Positions 43,996 to 52,254 of a stretch of 64,000 nucleotides of DNA are shown piece by piece (the first letter of the stretch is position 1; each line of letters starts with the position of its first letter). This DNA is from Flavobacterium ajazii. Lineage in GTDB: Bacteria; Bacteroidota; Bacteroidia; Flavobacteriales; Flavobacteriaceae. Position numbers and translations under genes: made by a program. The DNA is taken from the NCBI RefSeq assembly GCF_010614725.1, contig NZ_JAAEHL010000014.1:62001-126000 (forward strand), written 5' to 3'. Under the pieces are notes generated by a model. The model ran no database searches. It was not told where the DNA came from and was given only the letters and a program-made list of their open reading frames with translations.

Positions 43996-44217
43996 TTAGT
44001 CATTAAATATACCTTTCATAATAATTTTCAATCCGTAGAAAATTAAAAACATAGCACTCAGACAAGCGACAATCCCGATTCCTAAAACCAGATAATGCCA
44101 GGCGGTGTGCTGATTCATAAATGCATTATAGATAAGCGTAGGACCAATAAACATCAACGGCAGTGCACCGGTCAAATATTTAATCCCTTTTCCTAATAAT
44201 TGTTTATTTGTAGCCAT
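43996..44217 (-). CDS. DUF6095-like small membrane protein
   Basis: A 73-residue protein with two transmembrane helices (about 14-32 and 41-64). NKQLLGKGIKYLTGALPLMFIGPTLIYNAF begins the chain and GLKIIMKGIFND ends it. The layout matches the small DUF6095-type membrane proteins of Flavobacteriaceae, as far as I recall. Function unknown. It lies between murQ and the 65-residue gene, all on the minus strand. Confidence 0.65.
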   Translation of the reverse strand: MATNKQLLGKGIKYLTGALPLMFIGPTLIYNAFMNQHTAWHYLVLGIGIVACLSAMFLIFYGLKIIMKGIFND

Positions 44218-44230
44218 TATTTTTTGTTTA

Positions 44231-44263
44231 CTTCGTCTGTTCGGCTTTCAGCCCCGGGTCAGG
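44231..44263. other. GC-rich palindromic block in AT-rich spacer
   Basis: CTTCGTCTGTTCGGCTTTCAGCC lies in the 115-nt spacer 44218-44332. It contains GGCT (44243-44246)/AGCC (44250-44253) with a 3-nt loop, and TTCG repeated at 44232 and 44240 (8 apart). It may be a decayed repeat; nothing more can be said. Confidence 0.3.
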
Positions 44264-44332
44264 TTTGAAAAAGGTTTAGGTTTCAAGTTTAAATTTGCGG
44301 TTAAGCAGCATCTCACATTTTACCAATAACTT

Positions 44333-45145
44333 TTACTTACTATAATTATCAACCGCGTTTCTTACACTGCCGTATTTTTTTAATAATTCACTCGCTTCTT
44401 CATACGAAACCGGAATTTCTTCCATAATCATTTTCACACCCCGGTCAACCAGTTTGATATTACTCAGTTGCATATCTACCATTTTGTTCCCTTTTACTTT
44501 TCCAAGCTGAATCATCGAGGCAGTTGAAATCATGTTTAAAACCAACTTTTGTGCAGTTCCGGCTTTCATTCGTGAACTTCCGGTTACAAATTCCGGTCCG
44601 ACAACCACTTCTACAGGGAATTTAGCTGTTAATGCTAAAGGGCTTCCTGCATTACAGGTAATACAGCCTGTAGCAATATTATTTTCATTACAGGTTTCTA
44701 AACCACCAATAACATAAGGAGTTGTCCCAGAAGCCGCAATACCAATGACGATATCATTTGAGTTGATGTTGTGTGCTTGTAAGTCAATCCAGGCTTGTGT
44801 AGCATTGTCTTCGGCATTTTCTACGGCATGACGGATTGCTGTATCACCGCCCGCAATGATTCCGTTTACCAAATCAAACGGGACTCCAAAAGTAGGAGGG
44901 CACTCAGAAGCATCAACGACTCCTAAACGTCCGGATGTTCCTGCACCAATGTAAAAAATACGTCCGCCCAATTTTAAATTCGTAACAGTCTGCACAACCA
45001 AAGCTTCTATTTGTGGTAACGCTTTTTCGACGGCATTGGGTACAGTTTTGTCTTCGTTATTAATATTTGTCAGCAGTTCCTGAACTGACATTTTCTCTAA
45101 ATGTTCGTATTTTGAAGATTGCTCGGTTGTTTTTGTAAACGTCAT
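44333..45145 (-). CDS. murQ: N-acetylmuramic acid 6-phosphate etherase
   Basis: A 270-residue SIS-domain lyase that splits N-acetylmuramic acid 6-phosphate into GlcNAc-6-phosphate and lactate, for recycling of cell-wall sugar. It has IFYIGAGTSGRLGVVDASECPPTFGVP near 62-88 (with the catalytic Glu), the second SIS motif AASGTTPYVIGGLETC, and EFVTGSSRMKAGTAQKLVLNM near 190-210. Each is diagnostic of MurQ. It is slightly shorter than the usual 300 residues. Neither the MurK kinase nor a PTS gene is beside it, so the phosphorylated sugar must come from elsewhere in the genome. Confidence 0.95.
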   Translation of the reverse strand: MTFTKTTEQSSKYEHLEKMSVQELLTNINNEDKTVPNAVEKALPQIEALVVQTVTNLKLGGRIFYIGAGTSGRLGVVDASECPPTFGVPFDLVNGIIAGGDTAIRHAVENAEDNATQAWIDLQAHNINSNDIVIGIAASGTTPYVIGGLETCNENNIATGCITCNAGSPLALTAKFPVEVVVGPEFVTGSSRMKAGTAQKLVLNMISTASMIQLGKVKGNKMVDMQLSNIKLVDRGVKMIMEEIPVSYEEASELLKKYGSVRNAVDNYSK

Positions 45146-45296
45146 TTTTTGTTGAAATAGTTATCCTCCAAAATTAAACTTTTTTAAGCAAATGAGAGAA
45201 AAATACAAGTCAAACTTATAAAGAATTTAAGTCTTTTTTGAAGTTTTCTTTTAGGCGAAACCAATTTTAGAACACTCATAAAAAGAACTAAAACAT

Positions 45297-45304
45297 TATA
45301 TTTG
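45297..45304 (+). promoter_or_regulatory. Candidate -7 box of the AraC-type regulator gene
   Basis: TATATTTG fits the Bacteroidota TAnnTTTG box and ends 19 nt before the start codon at 45324. The -33 position is not clear. Confidence 0.35.
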
Positions 45305-45323
45305 TTTAAATAATTAAAGAGGA

Positions 45324-46472
45324 ATGAATATAGAAAGTTTTTTAACGGCCATGGCCGGATTGTCAGTTTTTGTTTCCTTATTGCTGGCTTTCTTTCTGTT
45401 CACTGTACAGACAAAAAACAAACTGGCAAATAGACTGTTTGCTTGTTATTTGATCTTTTTTGCGATTGATAACAGCGGTATTTTTATTGATGAAAACTTT
45501 ATTAGAACTCATTTTAATTTAGAATTTTTCAGATGGACTGTTTGTGCCCTGATACTTCCTGCTTTTTACTTATATGTATTGTCAGTTTGTTTTGCAGATT
45601 TTCGTTTAAAGCCAAAAGACCTGTTGCACATAATTCCATTTATTATTACAAATGTGGTTTTTCTATTCAGACTCTATTTTTTAACTGATACAGAAAAAAT
45701 ACTGTTTTATGAGAATCGCGACCAATCGTCTGAGATGTCTTATTTGTTTCTTGTTTTAGGTCTCCAAACCATATTTTATAGTATTGGGGTATTTTTAGTT
45801 TTAAAAAAGTATAGAGAAATATACCAGGAAAATTATACGAACCCGAGAGCATCTATTTTTAAGTGGCTGTTTCAAATGGCTATGGTACTTTTTGTCTTGT
45901 ATTATTTGTCGATAGCTAAGAATGTTGTGAGATATGCCAATATTGATTTTTTATGGATCTGGTCTAATACAATATTGCAGTTTTTGGTTTTGTCAGTTAC
46001 CTGCTGGTTTGTTTTAAAAGCCTTAAATCATCCTGAGCTTTTTAGAGGTATTGATTCTAAATTATTATTAACAAGAGATATTCTTCCTAAAGAAAATAGA
46101 GATAGTATTGATGTAAAAGGTAATCAAAATGAAGTATTTACGATGCAGATTTTGACATTAAAAAATTATATGGCAGAAAAAGAACCTTTCCTCGATCCGT
46201 CACTTACGATTCAGGAACTTTCTAATCAAATTGATATTCCGGTTCGGGATTTATCTATTTTGATAAATCATCATATGAATCAGCACTTTTTTGATTTTGT
46301 AAATGAATATCGTATTCAAAAAGCAATGAATATTTTGAGAGATCCTTTAAAAAGAGATTTGACCGTTTTAGAAATTCTGTACGAAGTAGGTTTTAATTCA
46401 AAATCTTCGTTTAATACTTCCTTCAAAAAATATACTAATCAAACGCCCACAGCTTACAGAAACGCTTCATAA
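45324..46472 (+). CDS. Membrane-anchored AraC-type transcriptional regulator
   Basis: A 382-residue protein. The N-terminal 250 residues contain seven or so hydrophobic helices (starting near 13, 33, 64, 93, 122, 165 and 205), a sensor module seen in Bacteroidota. The C-terminal AraC-type helix-turn-helix domain (about 280-382) has LTIQELSNQIDIPVRDLSILINHHMNQHFFDFVNEYRIQKA in pieces and ILYEVGFNSKSSFNTSFKKYTNQTPTAYR. So the protein probably senses something in the membrane or periplasm and binds DNA directly. The outer-membrane receptor gene starts 155 nt after it, on the same strand, and is the likely target. The two are separated by a terminator. Confidence 0.87.
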   Translation: MNIESFLTAMAGLSVFVSLLLAFFLFTVQTKNKLANRLFACYLIFFAIDNSGIFIDENFIRTHFNLEFFRWTVCALILPAFYLYVLSVCFADFRLKPKDLLHIIPFIITNVVFLFRLYFLTDTEKILFYENRDQSSEMSYLFLVLGLQTIFYSIGVFLVLKKYREIYQENYTNPRASIFKWLFQMAMVLFVLYYLSIAKNVVRYANIDFLWIWSNTILQFLVLSVTCWFVLKALNHPELFRGIDSKLLLTRDILPKENRDSIDVKGNQNEVFTMQILTLKNYMAEKEPFLDPSLTIQELSNQIDIPVRDLSILINHHMNQHFFDFVNEYRIQKAMNILRDPLKRDLTVLEILYEVGFNSKSSFNTSFKKYTNQTPTAYRNAS

Positions 46473-46509
46473 TTAAGGTTTTGTAAAAAGTCGTACTTCA
46501 AACATTATA

Positions 46510-46548
46510 AAGTCGAACTGATTTCTTGAATAGAAATTGGTTCGACTT
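46510..46548 (+). terminator. Terminator of the AraC-type gene
   Basis: A 17-bp stem with two G-T pairs, arms 46510-46526 and 46532-46548, loop of 5, followed by T6. It separates the regulator from the receptor gene. Confidence 0.8.
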
Positions 46549-46627
46549 TTTTTTGTCGGTCGATTCTGGAAAATTTCTAAGGCAACTTTGCTTCAAATTA
46601 ATTGAACAAGTCTAAAAATTAGAAATC

Positions 46628-49015
46628 ATGAAAAAAGCAAACCTCTTTATCTTTTTATTATTGCCGTTATTTTGTTTGGCACAATCAACAGTAAAATTAA
46701 AAGGCAAAATATCCAGCCAAACGACTTCATTAGAGTGGGCAGATATTTCAGTAACCAGTTCAGAAGGGAAAATAATAGACGGTACAACAAGCCTGCAAGA
46801 CGGTACTTTTGAAATTAATATAAAAAAAGGTTTTTATAAAATAGAAGTCAGTCTTTTAGGATTTACAGATTACAAAAGTGAAATTGTTATTGAGAAAGAT
46901 ACCGATTTAGGCACAATTACTTTAATAGAAAATGCAACAAATTTGGGAGAAGTTGTCGTTCAGTCGAGAAAAAGTACAATTGAACAAAAAATTGATAGAT
47001 TGGTTTATAATCCTGAAAATAATGTAAACACTGTTGGAGGAGATGTCTTGAGTGCCATAAATACAGCACCGGGTGTTGTGGTGCAAAATAATGCTATCAA
47101 TATATTAGGAAAAGGAGCTTCTCGTGTCATGATTGATGGAAGAATGATTGAGTTAACCGGTGAAGAATTAAATAATTTCCTAAAATCGATTTCTGCAAGT
47201 GATATTAAAAACATCGAAATTATTAGTAATCCTTCGTCAAAATATGAAGCAGAAGGAAATGGAGGATTAATCAATATTGTGATGAAAAAAGGGGCTCGTG
47301 ATTCATGGAAAAATACGATCACAGCTTCGTATGATCAAAGTAAATATGGAATTTTTGCGCTGAGAGATAATTTCTTTTACAATAAAAATAAATTTCGATT
47401 TTCTGCTAGTGTCAATGGTAAAACGGGCTACAGAAATATTAATGAAAACCTGGATATGTATTTTGCTGAAGAATCTACAAAAATGGATGTAAAGACAAAA
47501 TTAAATGAAGATAACTTGTCCGGAAAAATAGCTTTTGATTATGATTTTTCAGAAAATACAACCATTGGGTTTCAACTTTTAAAAGATAAAAGCAATCCGG
47601 ATTTTGATTCTGATATTAGAATTGATAAATATAATGCTCAAAATGAATTGGAAAGTTATATCATCAATAAGAGTTTTTTAGACAGAAAATCAGGTAATAA
47701 GACTTATAATCTGCATTTGATTACAAAATTGGATTCTCTAAACCGAAAATTATCATTTGATGTGGATTATTTTAATTATAATTCAAAATTCGACAGGGAT
47801 TTTATAGCGAATAATTATGCGTCAGACGAAACCTTTGTCGATGTAAATCAGTCAGGACGAAATCTTTCGAATCAAAATATTGACAATGTGAGCCTGAAGG
47901 CCGATATGGAGCATCCGCTTCAATGGTTAAACTTATCATATGGAGCGAAAGTAAGTTTCACCACCAGTGATAGCGATGTTGTTTTTTTTAATACGATTAC
48001 CGGAACCCCGGAATTAGATACTAACCAGTCAAACCAATTTAAATATACCGAAAATAATCAGGCGGTCTATATTAGCGGAGATAAAAAAATTAATGATAAA
48101 TGGAATTTTCAATTAGGATTACGATTAGAAAACACTCAAACAAATGGTTTCTCTAAAACGTTAAATCAGAAAACGGTAAATAATTATTTTAAATTATTTC
48201 CAACTATTTATGCTTCTTATCAAAAAGATGAAAACAACAGTTTTAGTTTAAATTATGGAAAGAGAATTCGAAGACCTGGCTTTTCGCTATTAAATCCGTT
48301 TCGGGTTTATATAAGCAGTAACAGCTATTCTGAGGGGAATCCATTTTTGAAGCCTTCTTTTAGTGACAATTTTGAATTTGCACATTCGTATAAAAAAATA
48401 TTGAAAACAAGTGTTTTTTTAAATTCGATTACAGATGGTTATGGAGTAATATTTACTGCAAATCCGGAAACATTGACACAAGTTATAACGAGAGAAAATT
48501 ATTTTAAAGGCATTACTTATGGAATTGGAGAAATTTATTCAGCCAGTTTTACAGATTGGTGGCAGAGTGAAAATTCAGTGTATTTTTTAGGTTCAGATAT
48601 TAAATTCATAAAAAATATCAATGCAGCACCGGTAAATGGTCTCCAAATTAATTTTTCAACGAATAATACCTTTTCGTTGGGTAAAACAACCAAATTACAA
48701 ATAGATTTTAATTATACGACACCATATAAAAGTGGTTTATACGAAACAGGATATACATCAGGTTTAAATATTGGTTTTAAGCAGGATTTATTAAACAAAG
48801 CAATGCAGATTTCTTTTTTAGTAAATGATATTTTTAATACGTCATATTTAAAAGACGATGTTTCAATTGTAAATGGTGTGAGACAAGTTTATAGTCAACA
48901 TGAAAGCAATCGATTTGCCCGCCTATCTGTAGTTTATAATTTTGGAAATAAAAAGATCAATATAAAAGAGCGTAATTTTGGAAATGAAGAAGAGAAGAAA
49001 AGAACAGGCAATTAG
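46628..49015 (+). CDS. Outer-membrane beta-barrel receptor (TonB-dependent type)
   Basis: A 795-residue outer-membrane protein of the OMP_b-brl_3 type. Signal peptide 1-18. A carboxypeptidase-regulatory-like domain (20-110) has KLKGKISSQTTSLEWADISV and ends LGEVVVQSRK. The plug (120-220) has NTVGGDVLSAINTAPGVVVQNNAINILGKG with VMIDGR and NIEIISNPSSKYEAEGNGGLINIVMKK. The remaining barrel has tyrosine-rich strands. It has no SusD partner. The upstream membrane-bound AraC-type regulator probably controls it. The ligand is unknown. The stop overlaps the first octamer of the repeat region downstream. Confidence 0.87.
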   Translation: MKKANLFIFLLLPLFCLAQSTVKLKGKISSQTTSLEWADISVTSSEGKIIDGTTSLQDGTFEINIKKGFYKIEVSLLGFTDYKSEIVIEKDTDLGTITLIENATNLGEVVVQSRKSTIEQKIDRLVYNPENNVNTVGGDVLSAINTAPGVVVQNNAINILGKGASRVMIDGRMIELTGEELNNFLKSISASDIKNIEIISNPSSKYEAEGNGGLINIVMKKGARDSWKNTITASYDQSKYGIFALRDNFFYNKNKFRFSASVNGKTGYRNINENLDMYFAEESTKMDVKTKLNEDNLSGKIAFDYDFSENTTIGFQLLKDKSNPDFDSDIRIDKYNAQNELESYIINKSFLDRKSGNKTYNLHLITKLDSLNRKLSFDVDYFNYNSKFDRDFIANNYASDETFVDVNQSGRNLSNQNIDNVSLKADMEHPLQWLNLSYGAKVSFTTSDSDVVFFNTITGTPELDTNQSNQFKYTENNQAVYISGDKKINDKWNFQLGLRLENTQTNGFSKTLNQKTVNNYFKLFPTIYASYQKDENNSFSLNYGKRIRRPGFSLLNPFRVYISSNSYSEGNPFLKPSFSDNFEFAHSYKKILKTSVFLNSITDGYGVIFTANPETLTQVITRENYFKGITYGIGEIYSASFTDWWQSENSVYFLGSDIKFIKNINAAPVNGLQINFSTNNTFSLGKTTKLQIDFNYTTPYKSGLYETGYTSGLNIGFKQDLLNKAMQISFLVNDIFNTSYLKDDVSIVNGVRQVYSQHESNRFARLSVVYNFGNKKINIKERNFGNEEEKKRTGN

Positions 49016-49279
49016 AATTAGAAAATTTGTCAATTCGATAATTTTTTGGGTGTGACCACATTTACAAAAGGCGCTATTTAACAAACCGTTTATGTGCGCC
49101 TTTTGTAAATGCGGTCGGGCTATCCGCACTACTTCGGTAGTTTGCTACTATCCCTCACACAAACAATAGTATGCAATTAGATAATTAGATAATGTTTTTG
49201 GAGGTCCTAAAAAAATGAATTTAGATAATTAGTCAATGCAAATAATTATCTGATTGACAAATTTTCTAATTCACTAATT
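49016..49279. repeat. AATT octamer-periodic inverted repeat region
   Basis: AATT recurs at exactly 8-nt steps: 49016, 49024, 49032, 49040; at 49175 and 49183 (AATG at 49191); at 49227 (AATG at 49235); and at 49244, (GATT) 49252, 49260, 49268, 49276. Arm 49016-49043 is the inverted complement of 49244-49271 with 26 of 28 positions matching. The element fills the gap between two convergent genes and encloses the cloverleaf-like element at 49050-49160. Confidence 0.65.
49050..49160. repeat. Cloverleaf-like palindromic element
   Basis: Outer 6-bp stem GTGTGA (49050-49055)/TCACAC (49155-49160) encloses three hairpins: a perfect 16-bp stem 49059-49074/49096-49111; GCGG (49111-49114)/CCGC (49124-49127), which shares one base with the first; and ACTAC (49128-49132) TTCG (loop) GTAGT (49137-49141), a C(TTCG)G tetraloop. 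The sequence GGTCGGGCTATCCGC is locally GC-rich. I recall similar sequences in Flavobacterium intergenic regions, unverified. A REP-like or mobile-derived element is the likely class. Confidence 0.6.
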
Positions 49280-49946
49280 AAAGAAAGAAGGCCAGTAAAA
49301 TTCCGAGAACAATCATCGAGACTTTGGCTACATTAAATTTATGTCCTTCGCTGCTTTCGAAAATAATGGTCGATGAAATGTGGAACAGAATTCCGATTAC
49401 GACTGCAGTTATTTCGGTATAATATTCGTTTAGTATAGGTAAAAAGTCAGAAGCGACAGTTCCCAGTGGGGTCATGATAGCAAAAGTTAACATAAAAACG
49501 AAAATGGCTTTTTTATTTAAATCGGCATTTACGAAAAACGTCGTTAAAATCACGGCAATCGGTAAATGGTGAATTGCAATTCCGATAGCAAGACCATGAT
49601 GATGGCTTACCGGAAAACCTTCTAAAAAGGCATGAATGCAAAGGCTAATGAAAAGCAGCCATGGAATCTGGGACATTTTTGCGTGTCCGTGTACGTGTCC
49701 GTGTTCTGCGCCTTTTGAGAAAAACTCGAGAATGATCTGGAATAAGATTCCGACCATAATAAAAATCCCGATATTATGATTGTGTGATTCGTAAACTTCA
49801 GGTAAAAGATGCATTACGGTTAGTGACAATAAAAAAGAACCGCTGAATGCCAGCAGTAATTTTAGATTGGTTTTGTTTTTTGGTTTTATAAACAAAGCCA
49901 CTCCATATCCTAAAAGTACAGAAAATAAGGGTAATAGATAATTCAT
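49278..49946 (-). CDS. ZIP family metal transporter
   Basis: A 222-residue inner-membrane zinc/iron permease (ZIP family), probably importing Zn2+ or related divalent metals. Eight hydrophobic helices can be traced. The histidine-rich loop between helices (GAEHGHVHGHAKMSQ) is the metal-binding variable region. Helix 4 has LCIHAFLEGFPVSHHHGLAIGIAIHHLPIAVILT with the conserved H-x-x-x-E and H-H-x-P metal-site residues. Its start lies just before the GTTTA octamer spacer shared with the methyltransferase gene. No metal regulator is adjacent. Confidence 0.9.
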   Translation of the reverse strand: MNYLLPLFSVLLGYGVALFIKPKNKTNLKLLLAFSGSFLLSLTVMHLLPEVYESHNHNIGIFIMVGILFQIILEFFSKGAEHGHVHGHAKMSQIPWLLFISLCIHAFLEGFPVSHHHGLAIGIAIHHLPIAVILTTFFVNADLNKKAIFVFMLTFAIMTPLGTVASDFLPILNEYYTEITAVVIGILFHISSTIIFESSEGHKFNVAKVSMIVLGILLAFFL

Positions 49947-49954
49947 TTTTTATT

Positions 49955-50033
49955 GTTTAATCGTTGATTTGTTTAATCGGTTAATTGTTTTTTTGTTCAG
50001 CGATTAAACGGTTAAACAATTAAACGATTCACC
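49955..50033. repeat. GTTTA/TAAAC octamer-periodic inverted repeat
   Basis: GTTN-type cores (GTTT, GTTG, GTTT, GGTT, GTTT, GTTC) begin at 49955, 49963, 49971, 49979, 49987 and 49995, exactly 8 nt apart. Then TAAAC occurs at 50005-50009, 50013-50017 and 50021-50025, again 8 apart and inverted. It occupies the 91-nt gap between the methyltransferase stop and ZIP start on the minus strand. Confidence 0.6.
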
Positions 50034-50037
50034 AATT

Positions 50038-50802
50038 TTATTTAAAAATCATGATTAATCTTTCGCTTTCAGTTTTATGGAACTTTTTGAGCTTGTAATC
50101 GCCAAAAATATCTAAGAGATAAATTCCGGCTTCATCCATTAAATCCTGAAAATCTTTCAATGTTAAGGCTTTTACTTTTTCTGTAAAATGAAATTTTTTG
50201 TTCTGATCTTCAAAATCGATCTCTTTAAAAATATGCCCGTCTTCAACGTATCTTTTGATATGAAAATCAATTCCGTCAACTGTTTTTACTTCTTCAGGAA
50301 CAAGAGTTTCAATAACCTGATTTACGTTCATGAAATCAATTACGGCAAAACCATATTCAGATAAACTTTCTTTGATTGCTTTTAAGGTGGTCAGGTTGTC
50401 ATCGTCATTTTCGAAATAGCCAAAGCTGGTAAACAAATTGAAGATTGCATCGAATTTTTCCTCAAAAGGTTCACGCATATCATGCACTTTGAAATGCAGG
50501 GTTTCATTGCTGTTTTTGCTGGCTTCGGTAATGCTGTTTTCTGAAAGATCAGCTCCTAAAACGTTGTAACCTAACTGATTCAAGTAAATAGAATGACGGC
50601 CTTTTCCACAAGCTAAATCCAATACTTTTGCTTTTTCAGGCAAATTTAGATAATGTGTCAGATTGTCCATAAACACCTGAGCTTCTCTGTAATTTCTATC
50701 TTTATACAAAATATGATAATACGGAGTGTCAAACCATGATGTAAACCAATTTTCGGTGTTACGATCCTGATTAGGTGTTGGTGAGTTAGGCGTTTCAGAC
50801 AT
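50038..50802 (-). CDS. Class I SAM-dependent methyltransferase
   Basis: A 254-residue Rossmann-fold methyltransferase. Motif I is VLDLACGKGRHSIYLNQLGYNV near 60-80, with LGADLSENSI as motif II end and FDAIFNLFTSFGYFEND near 115-130 as the post-I region. The N-terminus (NWFTSWFDTPYYHILYKDRNY) is typical for the family found beside many housekeeping genes. The substrate is unknown; a small-molecule or glycan target is possible. It is separated from the divergent RlmL-like gene by 157 nt and lies upstream of the ZIP gene. Confidence 0.88.
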   Translation of the reverse strand: MSETPNSPTPNQDRNTENWFTSWFDTPYYHILYKDRNYREAQVFMDNLTHYLNLPEKAKVLDLACGKGRHSIYLNQLGYNVLGADLSENSITEASKNSNETLHFKVHDMREPFEEKFDAIFNLFTSFGYFENDDDNLTTLKAIKESLSEYGFAVIDFMNVNQVIETLVPEEVKTVDGIDFHIKRYVEDGHIFKEIDFEDQNKKFHFTEKVKALTLKDFQDLMDEAGIYLLDIFGDYKLKKFHKTESERLIMIFK

Positions 50803-50959
50803 TTATTCTATTTCAATTAATTTAAAGTCCGGCAAATTTAGTGTATTTTTGCCGAAAATAACAATTTCGCAATGATACCTGAAACATTGTTGCGTTATTT
50901 GGAATGTTTTTAATGCAGATTTGATTTGATCTGAAATCTGTTTTAATTCAACTATAAAG

Positions 50960-52117
50960 ATGGAAGAAAATTTTAAAATGATAGCCAAATGTTTTTTTGG
51001 TTTTGAAGAAATATTAGAGAACGAGCTGCGTGTGCTTGGTGCTCAGGATGTCGAAAAAGGGGTAAGGATGGTAAGTTTTAAAGGTGATAAAGGTTTTATG
51101 TACAAAGCCAATTTATCACTTAGAACAGCTCTTAAGGTTTTAAAACCAATTTATTCATTCAGAGCCAATAATGAGCAGGCATTGTACAAAGGAATTTCTG
51201 GTATAAACTGGTCGAAATTACTGAATGCCAATCAGACTTTTGTAATTGATGCAACTGTACATTCTACTTATTTTAATCATTCTGAGTTTGTTTCCCAAAA
51301 ATGTAAAGATGCTATTGTAGATCAGTTTAGGGAAAGAACCGGACAGCGTCCAAGTATTGATAAACAGCATCCGGATTTACGAATTAATATTCATATTGAT
51401 AGAGATCAGGTTTCGGTGGCATTAGATACTTCCGGAAATTCATTGCATCAGCGTGGATACAGGACAGCTACCAATATTGCACCAATCAATGAAGTTTTGG
51501 CTGCCGGAATCCTTTTATTGTCCGGATGGGATGGACAAAGCCACTTTTTGGATCCTATGTGTGGTTCGGGAACATTTTTGGCAGAAGCAGCAATGATTGC
51601 CTGCAATATTCCGGCAAATATCAACAGAAAAGAATTTGCTTTTGAAAAATGGAAAGACTGGGACAATGATTTATTTGATAAAATCGTTGACAGTCTAATG
51701 AAAAAAACGAGAGAGTTTCATTATACGATTAAAGGTTTTGATAAAGCACCAAGTGCTGTAAATAAAGCCAAAGACAACATCAGAAATGCGAATCTTGAAG
51801 ATTATGTTTCGGTTTATGAAGATAATTTCTTTGACACGGAGAAAGAAACAGAAGGAAAGCTTCACATTGTTTTCAATCCGCCGTATGATGAGCGTCTGGA
51901 TATTCACATGGAGCGATTCTATAGTAATATCGGAGATACCTTAAAGAAAAATTATCCGGGAACGAATGCGTGGTTTATCACGGCAAATCTGGAAGCCCTG
52001 AAATTCGTTGGATTAAAACCTTCAAGAAAAATCAAGCTTTTTAACGGAAGCCTTGAAGCCCGCCTGGTTAAATATGAAATGTACGAAGGAAGCAAAAGAA
52101 CGAAATTTCAGGTATAA
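50960..52117 (+). CDS. RlmL-like 23S rRNA methyltransferase (THUMP-SAM)
   Basis: A 385-residue RNA methyltransferase. The N-terminus (6-60, AKCFFGFEEILENELRVLG) and the region to 160 form the ferredoxin-like and THUMP domain. The SAM domain starts FLDPMCGSGTFLAEAAMIACNIPANI near 195, and NPPYDERL near 313 is the N6- or N2-guanine methylase motif IV. RlmL adds m2G2445 in 23S rRNA; this protein lacks the RlmK half of E. coli RlmKL, so it is the short form. It is monocistronic and ends just before an inverted CTAAG repeat. Confidence 0.88.
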   Translation: MEENFKMIAKCFFGFEEILENELRVLGAQDVEKGVRMVSFKGDKGFMYKANLSLRTALKVLKPIYSFRANNEQALYKGISGINWSKLLNANQTFVIDATVHSTYFNHSEFVSQKCKDAIVDQFRERTGQRPSIDKQHPDLRINIHIDRDQVSVALDTSGNSLHQRGYRTATNIAPINEVLAAGILLLSGWDGQSHFLDPMCGSGTFLAEAAMIACNIPANINRKEFAFEKWKDWDNDLFDKIVDSLMKKTREFHYTIKGFDKAPSAVNKAKDNIRNANLEDYVSVYEDNFFDTEKETEGKLHIVFNPPYDERLDIHMERFYSNIGDTLKKNYPGTNAWFITANLEALKFVGLKPSRKIKLFNGSLEARLVKYEMYEGSKRTKFQV

Positions 52118-52120
52118 ATT

Positions 52121-52240
52121 TAAGATTCTAAGTAACTAAGATGCTAAGAATTTAAAACAGCAAAAGAACTAAAACTAATTATAAGCTTCTGATTAAGATA
52201 CTAATATTTAACTTAGCATCTTAGTGCCTCAGAACCTTAG
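52121..52240. repeat. CTAAG/CTTAG octamer-periodic inverted repeat
   Basis: CTAAG at 52128, 52136 and 52144 (8 apart) faces CTTAG at 52212, 52220, a CTCAG at 52228, and CTTAG at 52236 (8 apart). The inner arms 52136-52148 and 52212-52224 are a perfect 13-bp inverted repeat. The element lies between two plus-strand genes. Smaller relatives lie at 57690-57746, 58233-58265 and 59328-59395. Confidence 0.65.
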
Positions 52241-52254
52241 CAACTCTAAAAAAA

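Noticed and set aside
49016..49279. Insertion sequence or transposon remnant
   Set aside because: No transposase reading frame or direct target duplication is visible, so it is reported only as a repeat and palindromic element.
52121..52240. Octamer-periodic arrays as a possible CRISPR
   Set aside because: CRISPR repeats are 20-40 nt and near identical with unique spacers of like length. Here only a 4-5 nt core is kept with 3-4 variable bases, in inverted halves, and no cas genes are present.
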